Positions 24,790 to 28,392 of a DNA stretch of 28,392 nt are shown here, one piece after another (position 1 is the stretch's first letter; the number at the start of each line of letters is the position of its first letter). Position numbers and translations under genes: made by a program. Source of the stretch: Chara braunii (Eukaryota > Streptophyta > Charophyceae > Charales > Characeae); assembly GCA_003427395.1 (NCBI GenBank), contig BFEA01000660.1:210867-239258 (forward strand), read 5' to 3'. Under the pieces are notes generated by a model. It was not told where the DNA came from. It saw nothing but the letters and a program-made list of their open reading frames with translations, and made no database searches.

Positions 24790-26730
24790 CCACCTTTGTT
24801 CTTTTCACTGGCCTCCTTTCCCATTGGACCTCCATAGGGGATGGACTATGGTTTCAGGGGACCTGTCCGAGATGCAAGAGCTGGCTGAGGCCAGGTCAAT
24901 CCTTGTCGACCCAAGAGCAATCTAATTCTCCAATTAGTCTGGTTTCCATGCAAAAGCCTCCATTTTCACTGCGATGGTTACACTCCTAGCCACCCATTCG
25001 GCTGCCCCTTCCCCTCCCAGCAAGCCATAGGGTATCGTCTCCACTACCTGCCATGGCATCCAAATGAGGTCAACCTTTAGGTCTGCCATGTCCTGTAGAT
25101 GGATGAGGATCGGCCTAAAGTCCGTCGTCGGCTTCTCCCACCCGGACTCCATCCCTTTCTCTGCCGCCTCCTTTCGGTCCCCCAGCACGTATGCCCACGT
25201 TTGCAAGTCATCCAAGATCTGCTTCTGCAGCTCCTCCCCTGAGCAAGTGCTCACTTCTGCGCTAGCTGGAGCAAACGGTGGATTGCCACCTCCAAGTCAG
25301 AGTGTTTATCATTCCGGCGACACGGGAGAATTCCCCTACGTTTCGCCCCATTTTTGGCATCTAGTCTTGCCTCTGCTTCAATCTCCTTTTGCTGACCTCC
25401 TGCGATTTTCTGCAGATTGATGGGGGCTTCCCCAAACTCGTGGTTCTGGTCCTTCGGGACATTCACTTGGGCTTCTACAATCGCTGCTTGTCTCTGCAGG
25501 TCTTCATTCGGATCCTCAGCTGATTCTTCCGAGGATTCATTTGGCTCAGCCTGCGTGTCTTGAGCTTGTTCAGCGCTGCTTTCCTGCTCCTTTGCTGCCT
25601 GTGTTTTGCGCTTTTTGTTGCTGCGCTTTCTGTCCTGGTGCAGGTAAGTTGTCAGCCATTCGAAGTGCTTGCTCCACTTCTTGGATGTGAGTTTCGTTCT
25701 TTCCGGGTTGTGCTTTCCCGCCGTACTAGGCTGCGTAGAATTCGTTACTCTCACGTTCCTGTTTCAGCAATTCGATGCAGTTTTCAAAAGTGATGTCCTC
25801 TGATGCCTTAGTAGCCTGCTGCAGATTCCGGAGGTGCTTGTGATGGGCCAAGCGTACCTCCCACTCTATTTTCCGTCCCCACTTGAGCCTTTGTACGACC
25901 TGTATCCAACGTTCCAGCGTGTCGGAGTCCTTTTCTTCCTCTCCCTCCCACTCCTCTTCATCTGATTCCTCTTCTGAATCCGATTCCTCCTTCGAGCGAC
26001 CTCCCAGGGTGGCATCAGCCTGTTCTCTTTCTTGCTCAGTCATGTGCTCATAACTGTGCCTACCCCTCTTGCTGTCCTCTCTGCCTGTCAGGCTGCTGCC
26101 TTATGGGGCTCCCTCCTGAGATATTTCCATTGAGTCCCCGGTCCCCCCTCCTGCTTGCTGCTCCGCCCCCCTTATTTGCTGCGGTGTTCGGAGTGCTTGG
26201 CTAGCCTCCGCCTGCTGGCTACTGTCCCTGGATTGAGTTCTTTTGCCCAGTTGATCCTACTGAGCTTTGTCCCCTGAGACTGCTGAATACACTTTCCTCT
26301 TCACGAGGAACCTGCGCTTGAGCCCCCACTCTCTTCCTCCCTGCAGTCCATACTCTCCCCCTGTTCCTCCTGTACCTGGACTGTGCTCTCCTTTTGGTTC
26401 TGTTCTTGGGCCCTGAGGTTTTCCATGAAAGCCATGTCCACTGTCTGGCCCACCTGATGCAGTTCCTCCACAGTATGCAATCTCTGCTTATCATCTTGAA
26501 GAGTTGCCTCATCATCATAGGCTTGGTAAAAAATTCAATGTCCTCTTCTTCCATTCGCTTGGCCCCAGACTGTCTCCACCTGCTGTCGTAGGGTGGGTAA
26601 ATGTCTGGTTTTAGACTCTGGCTTCCCTGCAGAACCCACATCCATCTTGGGATCTCAAGATTGTCATAAAAAAATCCAGCCGCGATACTGAGCCGAATTG
26701 ATGTACCATACCCCTGGTTTGTTATCACAT
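24790..26730 (-). pseudogene. LINE 5' part with ORF1-like coding remnants
   Basis: Several minus-strand frames lie upstream of the endonuclease: 26728-26219 (FYDNLEIPRWMWVL at its start), 26043-25726 (acidic, then a KWGRKIEWEVRL stretch), 25754-25251 (Lys/Glu/Gln-rich, coiled-coil-like) and 25254-24934 (IWMPWQVVETIPYGLLGG). Their position and charged, coiled-coil-like composition suggest ORF1, the RNA-binding protein of LINEs. No zinc knuckle was found. The assignment rests mainly on position. Confidence 0.45.
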
Positions 26731-27132
26731 TCGGCTAGCAATGCCTAGCATAGATTGACGCAGTGGTGTCTGCTTGCTGCCTGAGCCCAACTGAGGACAG
26801 TGCGACCTCAAATGCCCCCTTCCCCTGCATTTGAAGAAGAAGCAGGGTTGCACTGGCGCCGACCGCCCACCCCGACCGCCGATCGGGGCCAACCGGTCGG
26901 CGGTCCGCCGACCAGTCAGAAAACAGGCATCCGCTGCTTTTTTTTGTTTTCTGATTGCGCTGCCTTACTGCGCTTGCTGAGTACAGCCCAAATCCGCAGA
27001 GAAACTTTTTTGGATGGGGGAAGGGTATGGGGGGTTGGGGTTGGAGCATACCTGCGGCGCAAGTGTGCTGGTCACCAATGGGCCAAAAAAAATAAAAAAA
27101 TAAAAAAAACGGCTGTTATGTGTGAGAACACG

Positions 27133-27134
<2 letters not shown>
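26731..27134. other. No gene recognised; contains a perfect GC hairpin
   Basis: GGTCGGCGG (26895-26903) and CCGCCGACC (26905-26913) form a 9-bp perfect hairpin followed by AGTCA. A similar hairpin is at 28264-28278. The rest shows G-rich and A-rich patches with no readable domain. Confidence 0.5.

Positions 27135-27186
<52 letters not shown>
27135..27186. repeat. (AG)n microsatellite
   Basis: An uninterrupted AG run of 26 units. Arg-Glu and Ser-Leu strings in the translated frames come from it. Confidence 0.98.
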
Positions 27187-27189
<3 letters not shown>

Positions 27190-27489
27190 GGGGGAAAAAT
27201 GTAAACAAATAGCTCCTTATTAATTTTTATTTCAAACCCCCTGCGGGTTATCCAAGAGGGCCCTACACACAATCAGCAACGGCCACGTTGCCATGAACGA
27301 GGTAGTAGTTATAGCCATGCTGACGGTATGACATGCCAAGACTGGCCAAGTATATATGCCGTTGATTCACTTTAAGGTCCGTGTTTCAGCAGTTATGGGA
27401 GCACTGAGCACGCGAGTTTCTGGGCAACAGCAGGCCAACTCACCACGTGCTTTTCAGGGCTGCCCTCCACTAAAAATGTGCAAAACTAG
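27187..27489. other. No feature recognised
   Basis: Intermediate GC content, no open frame of note and no repeat found. Confidence 0.5.
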
Positions 27490-27743
27490 AATGAATCTTC
27501 TGCTATAACATGGAACCGTACGCCGCCATATGTTTTGTCTTTTGTGCAAGTGGTGACTAGTGAAGCAAGGCCCTTAGGGCCACTTGTCGTAGGAAAAGGA
27601 AACAAAAGAAAGAGAGGAATGAATCTTCTGCTAGAACATGGAACACATACGCCGCCATATGTTTTGTCTTTTGTGCTGGTGACGAGTGGAGCAAGGCCCT
27701 TAGGGCCACTGCTCGCAGGAAAAAGAAACAAAAGAAAGATAGA
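27490..27743. repeat. 128-bp tandem duplication
   Basis: AATGAATCTTCTGCTA starts two copies, at 27490 and 27618. Shared words include CGCCGCCATATGTTTTGTC, AGCAAGGCCCTTAGGGCCAC and GGAAACAAAAGAAAGA-like ends. Copies differ by several substitutions and small indels. 128 is not a multiple of three, and no gene was recognised. Confidence 0.9.
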
Positions 27744-28035
27744 GCTACGGTAGTAAGTAGTTGTAACTTGTAGCCCATAACTGCTCGAAAGCAGACCTGA
27801 CTTCGGACCCAGAACATATATTGCTGGCCTGCTCTTCTTTCATACGAAATTTGCTGAACATCTCTTGAGATGCTGGGGTCCTTGCATATGTACTGCTGGG
27901 GACCTCGGCGAAAAAGACTATTCAACAAGGAATACGTGGGCCCTATTTTTTTTCTGTGGGAGGTGCACCATTGGCTACCTCAGCCAGCCTTCTCCAATTT
28001 TTTTTTTATACCCTATTTAGTGGGGTGTGTCGCAT
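27744..28035. other. No feature recognised
   Basis: Mixed sequence with two T-runs (27947-27953 and 28000-28008). No domain-bearing frame is seen. Confidence 0.45.
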
Positions 28036-28079
28036 CACGTGCGCGTGGATGCTTACACGTGCGTTATGCGCCGCACGTG
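28036..28079. promoter_or_regulatory. Three CACGTG (G-box) motifs
   Basis: CACGTG at 28036, 28056 and 28074 (spacing 20 and 18 bp), with a fourth inside CAGCACGTGCTG at 28342-28353. In plants such motifs are bHLH/bZIP sites. The contig ends before any gene is reached, so function is open. Confidence 0.35.
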
Positions 28080-28104
28080 CGGAGCTCGCGCGCACGCGAT
28101 AGGC

Positions 28105-28260
28105 AGCAGGTATGGGTTGGAGTATAGGCGGAGTATAGGGGTGATATAGGGGATATTGGGGGGGTCAATAAGGATGTTGGGGGCGGTTCGGGAGTGTTAG
28201 GTTGGTGTATGCGGGTTTTGGGGGCCGCTATGGGGGTTTGGGTGGGGTTATTAGGGGTTG
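28105..28260 (+). other. G-rich strand with G-quadruplex potential
   Basis: Many GGG-GGGGGG runs separated by short TA-rich or TT-rich spacers (GTATAGGGGTGATATAGGGG and similar). The runs suit G-quadruplex formation. The spacers do not match a regular telomere unit. Confidence 0.5.
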
Positions 28261-28358
28261 GCGGGTCGGCAGCCGACCAGTCAAGGGCCGCCGACCGTCG
28301 GGGTGTGCAACACTGAGCAGAAGGGTTTTATTGGTGGGGAGCAGCACGTGCTGAGAAC

Positions 28359-28392
28359 CTGTCTCTTATACACATCTAGATGTGTATAAGAG
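28359..28392. other. Nextera mate-pair junction adapter remnant (artefact)
   Basis: CTGTCTCTTATACACATCT (28359-28377) followed by AGATGTGTATAAGAG (28378-28392) is the circularisation junction made by two Tn5 mosaic ends in Nextera mate-pair libraries, cut 4 bases before completion by the contig end. It is not genomic. Confidence 0.97.

Larger units (their letters stand above)
6750..26730 (-). mobile_element. Degenerate plant-type LINE, split by a nested LTR element
   Basis: Read on the minus strand, the element runs ORF1-like region (about 26730-24800), AP endonuclease, RT, post-RT region, zf-RVT finger, tail motif and A-rich 3' end. Without the nested 13.3-kb insertion it is about 6.6 kb, the usual size for such LINEs. 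Many frameshifts, a 17-bp and a 47-bp tandem duplication and an inserted hairpin repeat show it is long dead. The outer limits are approximate: the 5' end was not recognised, and the 3' end was set by the poly-A-like tract. Confidence 0.8.

Noticed and set aside
28105-28260. Telomere repeat
   Set aside because: G-runs are irregular and no TTTAGGG-type unit is repeated.

Overview
This is a repeat-dominated eukaryotic nuclear window. The main content is two decayed retrotransposons, one nested in the other. The primer-binding site is complementary to initiator Met-tRNA, the LINE is of plant type, and intron-like splice signals are present. Together these suggest a large green-lineage genome. 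A streptophyte alga such as Chara is my guess from general character only; nothing here proves a species. No bacterial-style genes were found. The contig ends in a partial Nextera mate-pair junction adapter, so its right edge is artificial.

Left part (1-6600): microsatellites, a ~126-bp imperfect palindrome, a three-unit ~70-bp tandem repeat with a strong hairpin, and a ~415-bp degenerate tetranucleotide satellite. Next come two head-to-head LINE fragments arranged like a twin-priming inversion, then a compound (TG)n(AG)n tract. One convincing host exon lies on the minus strand (5271-5543): 273 bp, phase 0 at both ends, with consensus splice sites and four N-glycosylation sequons. It is followed by a (GTT)n-expanded minisatellite and two copies of a tRNA-derived SINE.

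Central part (about 6750-26730): a minus-strand LINE runs from ORF1-like sequence (about 26730) through AP-endonuclease (24765-23960) and reverse transcriptase to an A-rich 3' end (about 6750). A 13.3-kb Ty3/gypsy-type LTR element (9689-22999) has inserted into its RT domain, flanked by the 4-bp target duplication GCGT. Removing the element and one GCGT rejoins the LINE RT reading frame exactly between FIPGR and FILDNVR.

The LTR element reads on the plus strand: 5' LTR (with a 785-N gap), PBS, gag with a CCHC knuckle, aspartic protease, RT, RNase H, integrase with HHCC and DDE residues, GPY/F-type C-terminus, extra ORFs, 3' LTR. It is dead: the RT has lost the block holding catalytic motif A, and there are many frameshifts and some stops. 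Two features look unusual. A PHD-type C4HC3 zinc finger sits between RNase H and integrase. About 2 kb of extra sense ORFs of unknown function, one with a long acidic tract, lie between pol and the 3' LTR and are joined by ATGA overlaps.

Right part (26730-28392): no gene recognised. It holds (AG)n, a 128-bp tandem duplication, two related GGTCGGC hairpins, a CACGTG cluster, a G-rich strand and the adapter remnant. No intact working transposon is present; the only plausible host gene content is the single exon near 5.4 kb.
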